DNA of 47,483 nt. It comes from an uncultured Bacteroides sp. (lineage in GTDB: Bacteria; Bacteroidota; Bacteroidia; Bacteroidales; Bacteroidaceae). The notes beneath the pieces are model-generated. The model was given only the letters and a program-made list of their open reading frames with translations. It made no database searches and was not told the DNA's origin. Shown piece by piece: positions 26,826 through 35,666 of this stretch (positions are counted from its first letter, which is position 1; every line of letters starts with the position of its first letter). The stretch spans positions 1-47,483 of the forward strand of contig URDR01000009.1 in the NCBI GenBank assembly GCA_900546645.1, written 5' to 3'. A program made the translations under genes and the position numbers.

Positions 26826-27212
26826 TTATTTATCCATTGTAACAGTCATTTCCGGAACCAAAACGAAAGTTTTCTTTTTAGCGTTCCATTTGTAGTATTC
26901 AGTTGTAATGCTCTTGCTATCGTAAGTATAACGGATGCACAAATCATTGTCCCAGCGATTTTTTGTGCTGTTCCATTTTTGAGACAGATTTTCAGTCATT
27001 TGCTTGTTTTCGTCATACTTATAGTTATACTTCATATAGTTAGTAAGCATGTTTCCGTCCATTTTGTAAACGGTTTCAGCTACTTTCATGCCATTTACTT
27101 CTTCCGCATTATAAATTAAATTATTGTCCGGAGTTGAAGCATAGATTGTTACATTAGCGATAAATGCGATTACTACTGCGATTACGATTTTCATAAGATT
27201 GAGAGCTTTCAT
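26826..27212 (-). CDS. DUF3836 family secreted protein
   Basis: A 128-residue protein with a signal peptide (about 1-26, IAVVIAFIANVTIYA) and a mature part of repeated short strands with Lys/Tyr/Trp-rich motifs (YMKYNYKYDENKQM, KWNSTKNRWDNDLCIRYTYD, YYKWNAKKKTFVLVPEM). This matches DUF3836, a Bacteroides family of exported proteins of unknown function. A second ATG at codon 7 is also possible. It is monocistronic, with its own promoter and terminator, and stands between the PUL and polA. Confidence 0.8.
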   Translation of the reverse strand: MKALNLMKIVIAVVIAFIANVTIYASTPDNNLIYNAEEVNGMKVAETVYKMDGNMLTNYMKYNYKYDENKQMTENLSQKWNSTKNRWDNDLCIRYTYDSKSITTEYYKWNAKKKTFVLVPEMTVTMDK

Positions 27213-27259
27213 GTTTTTTATGTTTTAAGGTTTTACTTTCTTTTTGTTTATCTTTACAC

Positions 27260-27269
27260 TGCAAAAGTA
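27260..27269 (-). promoter_or_regulatory. Promoter -7 box of the DUF3836 gene
   Basis: Minus-strand TACTTTTGCA matches TAnnTTTG, 48 bases before the ATG. Confidence 0.7.
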
Positions 27270-27365
27270 GTAAAACTCTTGATATGTTGTATGCGTTAAG
27301 CCTAAAAAAATTATGAAAATTAGCAATTTGTTAGTAATTAAACGCTTATTAACAATTGATTCCCT

Positions 27366-30137
27366 TTAATGAGCTTCCAGCCAATTTTGACCCCAACCGC
27401 AGTCTGCATGCAAAGGTACTTTCATTTTGTAAGCAGCCTCCATCTCTGAAAGCACGATTTGCTCTACTTTTCCGCGTTCTGAAGGCACTACGCTGAAGTT
27501 TAATTCGTCATGAACCTGAAGAATCATCTTCGATTGTAACCCTTCTTTTTTGAAGCGTTGGTAGATTCGGATCATGGCAACTTTTATAATATCAGCCGCA
27601 CTTCCCTGAATCGGTGCGTTGATTGCATTTCTTTCGGCATAGCCGCGCACCACGGCATTTCGTGAGTTGATGTCCGGAAGATAGCGCTTACGTTTGAAGA
27701 TGGTTTCAATATATCCCTTTTCGCGTGCCACCTGAATGCTCTTGTCCATATACTCTTTTACGTGCGGATAGTTTTCAAAATAGCCGTCAATCAGTTCTTT
27801 TGCTTCTTTCCGGTCTACATTCAACCGTTCTGCCAGTCCGAATACAGAGATTCCATAAATGATACCGAAGTTAGCTGTTTTAGCCTTGCTTCGCTGTTCG
27901 CGGGTAACTTCCTCTAATTTTACCTTATATATCTTAGCAGCAGTAGCAGCATGAATATCCTGTTCGTTATTGAAGGCATCAATCATGTGAGGGTCTTCGC
28001 TTAAGTGCGCCATGATGCGCAGTTCAATTTGTGAATAGTCGGCAGAAAAGAATTCGCATCCGTCGTCGGGGATAAATGCTTTTCTGATTTCTTTTCCGTC
28101 TTCATTACGTATCGGAATATTCTGCAGGTTCGGGTTGCTTGAACTCAATCGTCCGGTAGCCGTCACCGTTTGGTTAAATGAAGTATGGATTCTTCCTGTA
28201 GTCGGATTAATCAGTAGGGGAAGAGCATCAATATAAGTGCCGAGCAGCTTTTTCAGACCTCGGTGTTCCAGAATTTTCCCGATGATTTCATGTTTGCCCC
28301 GTAAGCTCTCAAGTACCTCTTCCGATGTAACATATTGTCCGGTTTTGGTTTTCTTGGCTTTTTCTATAATTTTCATCCGGTCGAACAAAACTTCTCCCAC
28401 TTGCTTGGGCGAGGCAATATTAAAGTCCACTCCTGCCATTTGATGAACTTCCTCTTCTATTTGATGCATACGGGCAGTAAAGTGTTTTGAGGTTTCCTTC
28501 AAGGCTTCGGTGTCAATGCGCACTCCGTTTCTTTCCATATAGGCAAGTACGGGTACGAGTGGCATTTCTATTTCCTCGAACAGCGGCTTTACTCCATTTT
28601 CTTCCAGTTCCTTTTCCAACTTATTTTTAAGCTTCAAGGTAACATCGGCATCTTCGCAGGCATATTTGTATACAGCTTCGGGGGCAAGGTCACACATGTT
28701 TCCCTGATTTTTCCCTTTGGCTCCGATGAGTTCTTCTATTTTAATGGTTTCATATTTCAGATAGATTTCGGCAAGGTAGTCCATTCCATGGCGCAGTTCG
28801 GGCTGAAGTACATAATGGGCAATCATGGTGTCGAATAACGGACCACGCACTTCCACACCATAGTTGCCAAGGACAAGCATATCGTATTTTATATTTTGTC
28901 CCACCTTTACTGTTTTTTCATTTTCGAAGGCTGGCTTAAATAAATCTACTATTTTTTGTGCTTCTTCCCGGTTGGCAGGAACTGGAACATAAAATGCTTG
29001 GTTTTCGGCATACGAAAAGCTCATGCCGACCAATTCGGCACTCATCGCATCGGTTCCTGTGGTCTCCGTGTCTAGACTGAAAATTTCTTTTGTAAGGATA
29101 TTTTGTAATAATTCGTATTGTTTCTCTTCTGTATCAATAAGTTGATAGTCGAAAGTGGCATCTTCAAGGCGCGTGAGATTTGAATTTTTGGCAGCATCTG
29201 TATCTTCGGGCGCAAATAATCCAAAGAGATCGCCTTGCAAAGGGGTAGATGAGGGAGCTATTTTCTTTTCAGTTTTCAGCACCCTGTCCATTAAGGTACG
29301 AAACTCCATTTCCTCAAAAATTTTACGAAGTGCTTCCTCATCGGGTGCTTCTCGTTTTAAAGCATCCATGTCGAGTGTAATGGGTACATCGATTTTAATG
29401 GTTGCAAGAAATTTAGAGAAAGCAATCTGTTCGCGGTTTGTTTCCACCTTGGTTCGGATTGCTCCTTTCAGCTGGTCGGTGTGGGCAAGCAGGTTTTCAA
29501 TGCTGCCGAATTGGGCAATCAGTTTCTGTGCTGTTTTTTCTCCCACTCCCGGACATCCAGGAATATTGTCAGCAGTGTCTCCCATGAGTCCGAGCATGTC
29601 AATGACCTGTGAAGGCGACTGGATGTCGAATTTAGCCTTCACTTCTTCCACTCCCATTACTTCGAATTCCTTGTCACCATACTTGGGGCGATACATAAAT
29701 ACATTTTCGCTGACCAGCTGACCATAGTCTTTATCAGGGGTCATCATATAGGTAGATATACCCTTTTGTCCGGCTTGGGTTGCCAAGGTTCCTATCACAT
29801 CATCGGCTTCATATCCGCTTACCTCAAGGATAGGTATGTGATAGGCTCTGATGATGTCTTTGATAACCGGAACCGAGAGGCGGATTGCTTCCGGAGTAGC
29901 TTCACGCTGAGCCTTATACTGTTCGTAAGCCTCATGGCGGAAGGTAGGACCGGCAGGATCGAAGGCGATTCCGATGTGAGTAGGCTCTTCTTTCTTCAAG
30001 ACATCTTCCAATGTATTCACAAAGCCCAGTACGGCCGAAGTATTGAAACCTTTTGAGTTGATGCGTGGATTTTTGATAAAAGCGTAATACGCACGATAGA
30101 TGAGTGCATACGCGTCGAGTAGAAATAATTTCTCCAT
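27366..30137 (-). CDS. polA: DNA polymerase I
   Basis: Repair and Okazaki-fragment polymerase with three domains. The 5' nuclease domain (1-290) has FLLDAYALIYRAYYAF, VSGYEADDVIGTLA and MGDTADNIPGCPGVGEKTA. The 3'-5' exonuclease domain (about 330-520) keeps its metal ligands (SLDTETTG, NIKYDMLVLG, YACEDADVTL), so proofreading should be active. The polymerase domain (about 540-923) has SADYSQIELRIMAHLS, RSKAKTANFGIIYGIS and LQVHDELNF. Normal length, 923 residues. Divergent from the polyprenyl synthase gene. Confidence 0.97.
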   Translation of the reverse strand: MEKLFLLDAYALIYRAYYAFIKNPRINSKGFNTSAVLGFVNTLEDVLKKEEPTHIGIAFDPAGPTFRHEAYEQYKAQREATPEAIRLSVPVIKDIIRAYHIPILEVSGYEADDVIGTLATQAGQKGISTYMMTPDKDYGQLVSENVFMYRPKYGDKEFEVMGVEEVKAKFDIQSPSQVIDMLGLMGDTADNIPGCPGVGEKTAQKLIAQFGSIENLLAHTDQLKGAIRTKVETNREQIAFSKFLATIKIDVPITLDMDALKREAPDEEALRKIFEEMEFRTLMDRVLKTEKKIAPSSTPLQGDLFGLFAPEDTDAAKNSNLTRLEDATFDYQLIDTEEKQYELLQNILTKEIFSLDTETTGTDAMSAELVGMSFSYAENQAFYVPVPANREEAQKIVDLFKPAFENEKTVKVGQNIKYDMLVLGNYGVEVRGPLFDTMIAHYVLQPELRHGMDYLAEIYLKYETIKIEELIGAKGKNQGNMCDLAPEAVYKYACEDADVTLKLKNKLEKELEENGVKPLFEEIEMPLVPVLAYMERNGVRIDTEALKETSKHFTARMHQIEEEVHQMAGVDFNIASPKQVGEVLFDRMKIIEKAKKTKTGQYVTSEEVLESLRGKHEIIGKILEHRGLKKLLGTYIDALPLLINPTTGRIHTSFNQTVTATGRLSSSNPNLQNIPIRNEDGKEIRKAFIPDDGCEFFSADYSQIELRIMAHLSEDPHMIDAFNNEQDIHAATAAKIYKVKLEEVTREQRSKAKTANFGIIYGISVFGLAERLNVDRKEAKELIDGYFENYPHVKEYMDKSIQVAREKGYIETIFKRKRYLPDINSRNAVVRGYAERNAINAPIQGSAADIIKVAMIRIYQRFKKEGLQSKMILQVHDELNFSVVPSERGKVEQIVLSEMEAAYKMKVPLHADCGWGQNWLEAH

Positions 30138-30203
30138 TCGTGTAAAAATCTTAAGTTTAAGGCATAAAAGTACAAAAAAATACGCTATTCGCTGTTTTAT
30201 TAT

Positions 30204-30211
30204 TACTTTTG
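30204..30211 (+). promoter_or_regulatory. Promoter -7 box of the polyprenyl synthase gene
   Basis: TACTTTTG matches TAnnTTTG, 19 bases before the ATG at 30231. Confidence 0.65.
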
Positions 30212-30230
30212 TGCGATAATTAACTGTTGC

Positions 30231-31205
30231 ATGGAGAAGATTGAATTAATCAAGTTACCGATAGAAAAAGAATTGGATGAGTTTAGAGCGCTTTTTGAAG
30301 CATCGCTCAACAGCACGAATCCCTTGCTGAATGAAGTGCTTGCGTATATCAAGAACCGTAACGGGAAGATGATGCGTCCTATTCTGGTGTTGCTGATGGC
30401 GAAGCTTTTCGGCAAGGTGACCCATGCTACCCTGCATGCAGCTTTGTCGCTTGAACTGCTTCATACCGCCAGCTTGGTACACGATGACGTAGTTGATGAA
30501 AGCGATAAGCGGCGCGGTCAGTCGTCGGTCAATGCAATTTATAATAATAAAGTATCGGTACTGGTGGGCGATTATATGCTTGCTTCGAGCTTGAAGCATG
30601 CGGCACATTCTGGAATGCTTGAACTGGTAGAGCTGGTAGCGCGTCTGGGGCAGGAACTTTCAGAAGGAGAGATCATCCAGTTGGCAAACACTTCAAACCG
30701 CGACTTCTCGGAAGAAATTTATTTTGATGTCATCCGCAAGAAGACCGCCGCACTGTTTACGGCAAGTGCTGAGAGTGGGGCAGTATCTGTTCATGCAGCC
30801 CCCGAAACGGTTCGTAACGCAGCTCTTTTCGGCGAAATGATTGGAGTGGCTTTTCAGATTAAAGACGATATTTTTGATTATTATGAATCACCGGAGCTGG
30901 GCAAGCCGACGGGGAATGATATGCTGGAAGGTAAACTGACTCTGCCAGCGCTTTATTTATTAAACCGCACTCAGGATGAATGTTTGCGTGAGCTGGCTCT
31001 CCGCATCCGGTCCATGGAGGCTTCGAAAGAAGAGATTGCTTCTTTCGTTGAGAGAGTAAAGCAGGAGGGGGGTATCGAGTATGCCGAACAAGTGATGTAT
31101 ACCTACCGCAATAAGGCATTGGCTTTGCTTCCTGAATCAGCTGATGCATCACTCTGTGAAGCCTTGACAACTTATATTGATTATGTAATCGAGCGGAAAT
31201 TGTAA
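30231..31205 (+). CDS. Trans-polyprenyl diphosphate synthase
   Basis: Condenses isopentenyl diphosphate onto an allylic diphosphate to make a long-chain prenyl diphosphate, most likely for the menaquinone side chain. The first aspartate-rich motif is LVHDDVVDESDKRRG (near residue 87) and the second is QIKDDIFDYYE (near 213). GKMMRPILVLLMAK and KPTGNDMLEGKLTLP are also typical. 324 residues, the octaprenyl/solanesyl synthase size; chain length cannot be read from sequence. It converges on deoC across a strong terminator. Confidence 0.93.
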   Translation: MEKIELIKLPIEKELDEFRALFEASLNSTNPLLNEVLAYIKNRNGKMMRPILVLLMAKLFGKVTHATLHAALSLELLHTASLVHDDVVDESDKRRGQSSVNAIYNNKVSVLVGDYMLASSLKHAAHSGMLELVELVARLGQELSEGEIIQLANTSNRDFSEEIYFDVIRKKTAALFTASAESGAVSVHAAPETVRNAALFGEMIGVAFQIKDDIFDYYESPELGKPTGNDMLEGKLTLPALYLLNRTQDECLRELALRIRSMEASKEEIASFVERVKQEGGIEYAEQVMYTYRNKALALLPESADASLCEALTTYIDYVIERKL

Positions 31206-31263
31206 TCGGATATATATATAGAAGAAGCCTCTTGTTACTTCTTCTTTGATTACTGGATAAAAC

Positions 31264-31312
31264 AAAACGCGCTTTAGATGTTGGCTCAAATATCTAAAGC
31301 GCGTTTTTGTTT
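31264..31312. terminator. Bidirectional terminator between the prenyl synthase gene and deoC
   Basis: A perfect 16-bp stem AAAACGCGCTTTAGAT/ATCTAAAGCGCGTTTT has A-runs and T-runs on both sides, so it can end transcription from either direction. Confidence 0.93.
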
Positions 31313-31333
31313 ACTCTTTTAGGGAGGAAAGAC

Positions 31334-32377
31334 TTAGAAGAACTTCGTTTCCTCGCCTACAATCTCAGAAAGCAGCAGGTTGGCAAGTCGACTGGTTCCT
31401 AAGCGGAACAGTTCATTATTCAGCCATTCCTCGCCTAATACCTCTTTTACGATGGTATAATAGGTAAGTGCATCGTTGACCGTGTTGATGCCTCCTGCAG
31501 GTTTGAATCCGACTTTGCGTCCGGTTTCCTTGAAGTATTCCTTGATGGCCTGACACATTACGTACGCTGCTTCGGGAGTCGCTGCCGGATTTTCTTTGCC
31601 GGTAGAAGTCTTGATGAAGTCAGCACCTGAATACATGGCAAGGATAGAAGCCTTTTTGATGTTCGATGCAGTGGCAAGCGCACCGGTTTCAAGAATCACT
31701 TTCAAGTGGTGGTTACCGCATACTTCTTTCAGTTCTTCTATTTCATCGCACATACCTTCATAGTCGCCGCTCAAGAATTTTCCTACTGCAATGACGATGT
31801 CAATTTCATCGGCTCCGGTATGCAGAGCCATAGCGGTTTCTGCCACCTTGATTTCGGTGAATGTCTGCGATGAAGGAAACCCGCCCGATACGCAAGCTAT
31901 CTTCACATCGTCGGCTTCCAGCGTGTCGTTTACCACTTCTGCCATGTTCGGATAAACACAGATGGCAGCTACGTTTTTCAGATCGGGATAGCGGTCCACG
32001 AACTCGTTGACCTTGGCAGTGAAACGCAAAACGCTTTCATCGCTGTCAGTACATTTCAGTGTGGTAAGATCAATGCAGTTGAATAAAAATTTCTTTACAT
32101 CTTGCGTGTCGTTTTCCTGTAGATGCTTTTCTATCAAAAGAGCCGTTTTTCTGGCTGTTTCTTCGTCGTTCAGGCAGGTATCATATTTGCTCAGTGCCAG
32201 GTGATATTTATCCGGCTGATGCAGATGTTCGGTGTCCTCTTCCTCTTCACAATGACATTCGCAGTCGTCATCACATGCACATTCATAGACGTGGTTTTCT
32301 CCGCATCCGCATGATTCTTCGTGGTGGTGGGTGTGGTTATGTCCACATTCGCACGCTTCTTCGTGGTTATACTTCAT
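31334..32377 (-). CDS. deoC: Deoxyribose-phosphate aldolase with a Cys/His-rich N-terminal extension
   Basis: Cleaves 2-deoxyribose 5-phosphate to glyceraldehyde 3-phosphate and acetaldehyde in nucleoside breakdown. From about residue 60 it is a standard DeoC barrel: TGADEIDIVIAVG (catalytic Asp), SGADFIKTSTGK (Schiff-base Lys) and VGFKPAGGINT. Residues 1-55 are unusual. They hold nine cysteines (9, 11, 23, 25, 33, 35, 39, 41, 43), about ten histidines and an acidic run, all looking like a metal-binding tail. Total length 347; the family is usually 220-300. Last gene of the mnmG-to-deoC group. Confidence 0.94.
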   Translation of the reverse strand: MKYNHEEACECGHNHTHHHEESCGCGENHVYECACDDDCECHCEEEEDTEHLHQPDKYHLALSKYDTCLNDEETARKTALLIEKHLQENDTQDVKKFLFNCIDLTTLKCTDSDESVLRFTAKVNEFVDRYPDLKNVAAICVYPNMAEVVNDTLEADDVKIACVSGGFPSSQTFTEIKVAETAMALHTGADEIDIVIAVGKFLSGDYEGMCDEIEELKEVCGNHHLKVILETGALATASNIKKASILAMYSGADFIKTSTGKENPAATPEAAYVMCQAIKEYFKETGRKVGFKPAGGINTVNDALTYYTIVKEVLGEEWLNNELFRLGTSRLANLLLSEIVGEETKFF

Positions 32378-32379
32378 AT

Positions 32380-32446
32380 GTTTTAGTTTTTAAGTTTTTA
32401 AGTTGTTGGTTTTTTGGGTTTATAAGTTTTTGAGTTTTGGGTTGTT
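32380..32446 (-). repeat. Octamer repeat leader of deoC
   Basis: On the minus strand, ACTCAAAA, ACTTATAA, ACTTAAAA and ACTTAAAA-type units lead to an ACATATG start context. The far end overlaps the last codons of the MazG-like gene, so its C-terminus (KNNPKLKNL) is encoded by repeat DNA. Confidence 0.7.
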
Positions 32447-32749
32447 CTTATGCCGGTCTTTATCTCTGCTCGTTTTCTTCTCCAGATTTTTCCGGAAGGC
32501 TTCAGTAAGGTTCACTCCCGTCTGATTTGCCAAGCAGATAAGCACCCATAATACATCAGCCATTTCATCTCCCAAATCGTGGTTTTCTCCTTTTTTAAAT
32601 GATTGATCACCGTAGGTGCGTGCCATGATGCGGGCAAGTTCACCTACTTCTTCGGTCAGAACAGCCATATTGGTCAGTTCGCTGAAATAGCGTACTCCAT
32701 ATGTTTTGATCCATTGGTCAACGCTTTGCTGTGCTTCTTCGAGAGTCAT
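32420..32749 (-). CDS. MazG-like nucleotide pyrophosphohydrolase
   Basis: A small all-alpha pyrophosphohydrolase expected to hydrolyse nucleoside triphosphates, probably for pool cleaning. Its 109 residues hold the metal-binding pattern EEVGELARIMARTYG followed by DLGDEMADVLWVLICLANQTG, the EEXXE and EXXD signature of the MazG superfamily. The substrate is unknown. It lies between dtd and deoC, a group often kept in Bacteroides, and starts in the octamer leader context CATATG. Confidence 0.88.
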   Translation of the reverse strand: MTLEEAQQSVDQWIKTYGVRYFSELTNMAVLTEEVGELARIMARTYGDQSFKKGENHDLGDEMADVLWVLICLANQTGVNLTEAFRKNLEKKTSRDKDRHKNNPKLKNL

Positions 32750-32751
32750 AT

Positions 32752-32815
32752 GATGTTGAGTTTTTAAGTTTTTGAGTTTGGAGTTTTTGAACTTTCGGGT
32801 TCTTGAGTTTAGTGA
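32752..32815 (-). repeat. Octamer repeat leader of the MazG-like gene
   Basis: Minus-strand AACTCAAA, AACTTAAA and AACTCAAC units end in TCATATG. Upstream, 32815-32870, a worn copy of the GTCAACT family may remain (GTCTAAAGC, AACTCGTTAATC). Confidence 0.65.
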
Positions 32816-32873
32816 CTTCTAACTAATTGTTCTTATGTCTAAAGCAAGATAACTCGTTAATCGGACCAACTTC

Positions 32874-33326
32874 TTATTCCTTGTTTTTTGTATCCATACA
32901 GATGGTAACCGGACCATTGTTCAGTAACTCTACCTTCATATCAGCTCCAAATTCTCCAGTTCCTACTTCTTTCCCGAGGGCGATACTCACCTCATTGCAG
33001 AAGTATTCATAAAGAGGAATGGCAGTTTCCGGGCGTGCGGCGCGAATATACGACGGGCGGTTTCCTTTCTTCGTTGATGCCATTAAAGTAAACTGGCTGA
33101 CGATAAGAATCTCTCCGTTGATATCGAGAATAGACCGGTTCATTACCCCGTTTTCATCATCAAACACACGCAGATTGACAATCTTTTTACAGAGCCAGTC
33201 GGCATCTTCTTGGGTGTCGGCTTCTTCAATTCCGACTAATATCATAAATCCTTCCTTGATGGCAGATTTGCAAGTTCCGTCAATGGTTACGGAAGCATGA
33301 CTTACTCGTTGGATTACTACTCTCAT
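32874..33326 (-). CDS. dtd: D-aminoacyl-tRNA deacylase
   Basis: Removes D-amino acids wrongly attached to tRNA, in the cytosol. The 150 residues match DTD: RVVIQRVSHASVTIDG at the start, VSQFTLMASTKKGNRPS (the SQFTL motif) and the cross-subunit Gly-cisPro motif in NNGPVTICMDTK near the C-terminus. It follows uvrC after a gap filled by a hairpin-forming repeat. Confidence 0.95.
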   Translation of the reverse strand: MRVVIQRVSHASVTIDGTCKSAIKEGFMILVGIEEADTQEDADWLCKKIVNLRVFDDENGVMNRSILDINGEILIVSQFTLMASTKKGNRPSYIRAARPETAIPLYEYFCNEVSIALGKEVGTGEFGADMKVELLNNGPVTICMDTKNKE

Positions 33327-33342
33327 TGCTGTTTTTTTTTAC

Positions 33343-33432
33343 TCAGGTGATAAGTTGACGAGTTGACGAGGTTTCAGTTTCTAGGGTATCTAAAGCCTAG
33401 TCAACTCGTCACCTGAAACCTGGTCAACTAAT
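33343..33432. repeat. GTCAACT/CGTCACCT repeat with hairpin potential
   Basis: Contains AAGTTGACGAGTTGACGAGG and, facing it, AGTCAACTCGTCACCTG. GGTTTCAG pairs with CTGAAACC, and CTAGG with CCTAG, so the segment folds into a branched hairpin in the uvrC-dtd gap. Confidence 0.65.
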
Positions 33433-33474
33433 TAAAGCCTTACAGACTCATCTACAAAAATACGAAAATAATTT

Positions 33475-35295
33475 TTATTTTAGGTTTTCCTTGATACTTT
33501 TTGCAGCGGCATTACCTACCACTTCAGTAAGCTCCTCCAAACTTGCCTGTTTGATTCGGGCAACGCTTTTGAAGGCTTTCAGTAAGGTGGCTTTGCGTTT
33601 TTCTCCGATGCCCTGAATAGAATCAAGGGCAGAGGCTACCTGACTCTTGCTTCGCTTGTCACGATGGAAGGTAATGGCGAACCGATGTACCTCATCCTGT
33701 ATCCGTTCGAGCAGATGAAATAGGGGAGTACCTTGTTTGATTCCAATGCTGGCAGGTGGAAAGCCATAGAGCACTTCCGAGGTACGGTGACGTCCGTCTT
33801 TCGCTAATCCGGCTATGGGAATGTTCAGCTGAAGCTCGTCCTCGATAATCTGCCGTACCACTTCCATTTGTCCTTTACCTCCATCTGTAAGAATCAAGTC
33901 GGGCAGTTCTCCCTGTTCGTTCAGGATGCGTGTATATCGTCGGCGCACCACCTCCTGCATAGATGCATAATCGTCCGGTCCTTCCACGGTCTTGATGATA
34001 TATTTCCGGTAATCCTTCTTGCTGGGTTTCGCTTTTTTAAAGACAACACAGGCAGCCACTGCATCCGATCCCTGGATATTCGAGTTGTCAAAGCATTCAA
34101 TGTGAACCGGCATTTTGGGGAGGTGCAGCTGTTCCTGTATTTCTTTCATGAGCCGTACACTGCGCTGTTCCGGATTGAGCTTCTCGGCTTGCTTCAGTCG
34201 GTCGAGCTTGTACTGCTTTACATTCATGATAGAAAGTTCCAGCAGGTGCTTTTTCTCTCCTCGTTGAGGAATGGTAAATGTCACCCCCTGCATTTCCATA
34301 TCCAGCTCAAAAGGTACGATGATTTCTTTAGACAGACTCTTATACCGTTCTCTCATTTCTGCAATACCTAATTGCAGCAGCTCTTCTTTACTTTCTCCCA
34401 TCTGTACTTTATACTCGAATGTGAATGCTTGGTTCACGCATCCGTTTGTGATGTGCAGGTAATTGATGTATGCCGCATTTTCATCTGTCTCTATAGAGAA
34501 TACATCGATGTTGTGAAAAGAAGAACTGACCACTTCACTCTTGGCGCGGTAGCTTTCTATGAGTTCGTATTTCTCTTTAATCTTTTGAGCTTCCTCAAAC
34601 CTCATTTCGCTTGCTAACGCTTGCATTTCTTTAAGCATGCTACTGCTTATGGCCTGTGTATTTCCCCTTAGAATCTCCCGGACGGCAGCAATATTCTCCA
34701 TGTAATCATCCTGCGACTGAAGTCCGGTGCAGGGTGCTTTGCAGTTCTTAATATGATACTCCAGGCAAACATTGAATTTGCCTTGATGTATATTCTCCGG
34801 AGTAAGTGCCAGCTTGCAGGTGCGGAGCGGATAAAGTTTCTTTATCAGTGCAAGCACAGCCTGCATGGAAGGAATGTGACTGTAGGGGCCGTAATAAGTG
34901 GAGCCGTCGCGCACCACTCTTCGTGTACTGAACACACGGGGAAAATACTCATTGCTTACACAGATAGAAGGGTAGGTCTTGTCATCTTTCAGCAGGACAT
35001 TATATCGGGGCTTGTATTTCTTGATCAGGTTATTTTCAAGCAACAGCGCATCTTCCTCCGTGTTTACTACAATGTAGCGGATATCGGCAATCTTCCTGAC
35101 TAGAATGCGCGTTTTCGAGGTATGGTGGTCGCGCGAGAAGTAAGAGTACACCCGTCGCTTCAGGTTCTTGGCTTTTCCTACATAAATGATGGTTCCCTCT
35201 TGATTCAGGTATTGATAAATTCCGGGTGTTTCCGGCAGATTCAGTACGATGCCCCGTAGGTAATCGTTGGTGCTAAGAATATCATGGTTGTCCAT
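33475..35295 (-). CDS. uvrC: Excinuclease ABC subunit C
   Basis: The dual incision nuclease of nucleotide-excision repair. It has the N-terminal GIY-YIG nuclease domain (GIYQYLNQEGTIIYVGKAKN, about 24-45), the four-Cys region (CLEYHIKNCKAPC), a UVR helix (about 205-240), an RNase H-like C-terminal nuclease (HIECFDNSNIQGSDAVAACV; DLILTDGGKGQM) and tandem HhH motifs at the end (ALDSIQGIGEKRKATLLKAF). Full length at 606 residues. Confidence 0.96.
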   Translation of the reverse strand: MDNHDILSTNDYLRGIVLNLPETPGIYQYLNQEGTIIYVGKAKNLKRRVYSYFSRDHHTSKTRILVRKIADIRYIVVNTEEDALLLENNLIKKYKPRYNVLLKDDKTYPSICVSNEYFPRVFSTRRVVRDGSTYYGPYSHIPSMQAVLALIKKLYPLRTCKLALTPENIHQGKFNVCLEYHIKNCKAPCTGLQSQDDYMENIAAVREILRGNTQAISSSMLKEMQALASEMRFEEAQKIKEKYELIESYRAKSEVVSSSFHNIDVFSIETDENAAYINYLHITNGCVNQAFTFEYKVQMGESKEELLQLGIAEMRERYKSLSKEIIVPFELDMEMQGVTFTIPQRGEKKHLLELSIMNVKQYKLDRLKQAEKLNPEQRSVRLMKEIQEQLHLPKMPVHIECFDNSNIQGSDAVAACVVFKKAKPSKKDYRKYIIKTVEGPDDYASMQEVVRRRYTRILNEQGELPDLILTDGGKGQMEVVRQIIEDELQLNIPIAGLAKDGRHRTSEVLYGFPPASIGIKQGTPLFHLLERIQDEVHRFAITFHRDKRSKSQVASALDSIQGIGEKRKATLLKAFKSVARIKQASLEELTEVVGNAAAKSIKENLK

Positions 35296-35666
35296 GTGCT
35301 GAAGTTTTAGTGTCGGTAGGCAGGTAGGTTAATTTAAAAGGCTGCCCAGATTTTAGATCTATTACTGTTTTATACCATTTGATTTTTGGTATAGTTGAGC
35401 GCTTATCGGAATCATTCCTTTGTGTGTGCTGCGCTTGGTTGCAGTCGTGAATAGGAAGTTCCGACGGAACCGTCCAGCTGTCTTTCCCCTTATAGAGGGG
35501 CGTGTTTGATAAGCGTGAATGGCAGGCTGGTCGAAACGATGGAGTCGTAGTTGTACAGGTTTATGAGGTGAGTACTTCGCAAACTGAAGTATCCGATTGT
35601 CTCGGAAGCCAAGTTCCCGAAGTACACAGTCTCATTAGTTCCAGAATCGGGAGGGAAGCTCTATTC
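35296..35666. other. Unexplained 370-base island with nested inverted repeats
   Basis: No gene in the track covers this gap between apt and uvrC. Nested stems lie at 35563-35635: ATGAG/CTCAT outside, then GTACTTCG (35572-35579)/CGAAGTAC (35618-35625), then TCCGA/TCGGA. CCCCT/AGGGG forms another hairpin near 35491-35505. A minus-strand frame of about 55 codons (TVYFGNLASETIGYFSLRST) is open across the stems but lacks a clear start. It may be a structured RNA, a repeat or a gene remnant. Confidence 0.45.

Noticed and set aside
35296..35666. Known structured RNAs (RNase P RNA, tmRNA, SRP RNA) in the apt-uvrC gap
   Set aside because: None of the conserved blocks of these RNAs can be found on either strand.
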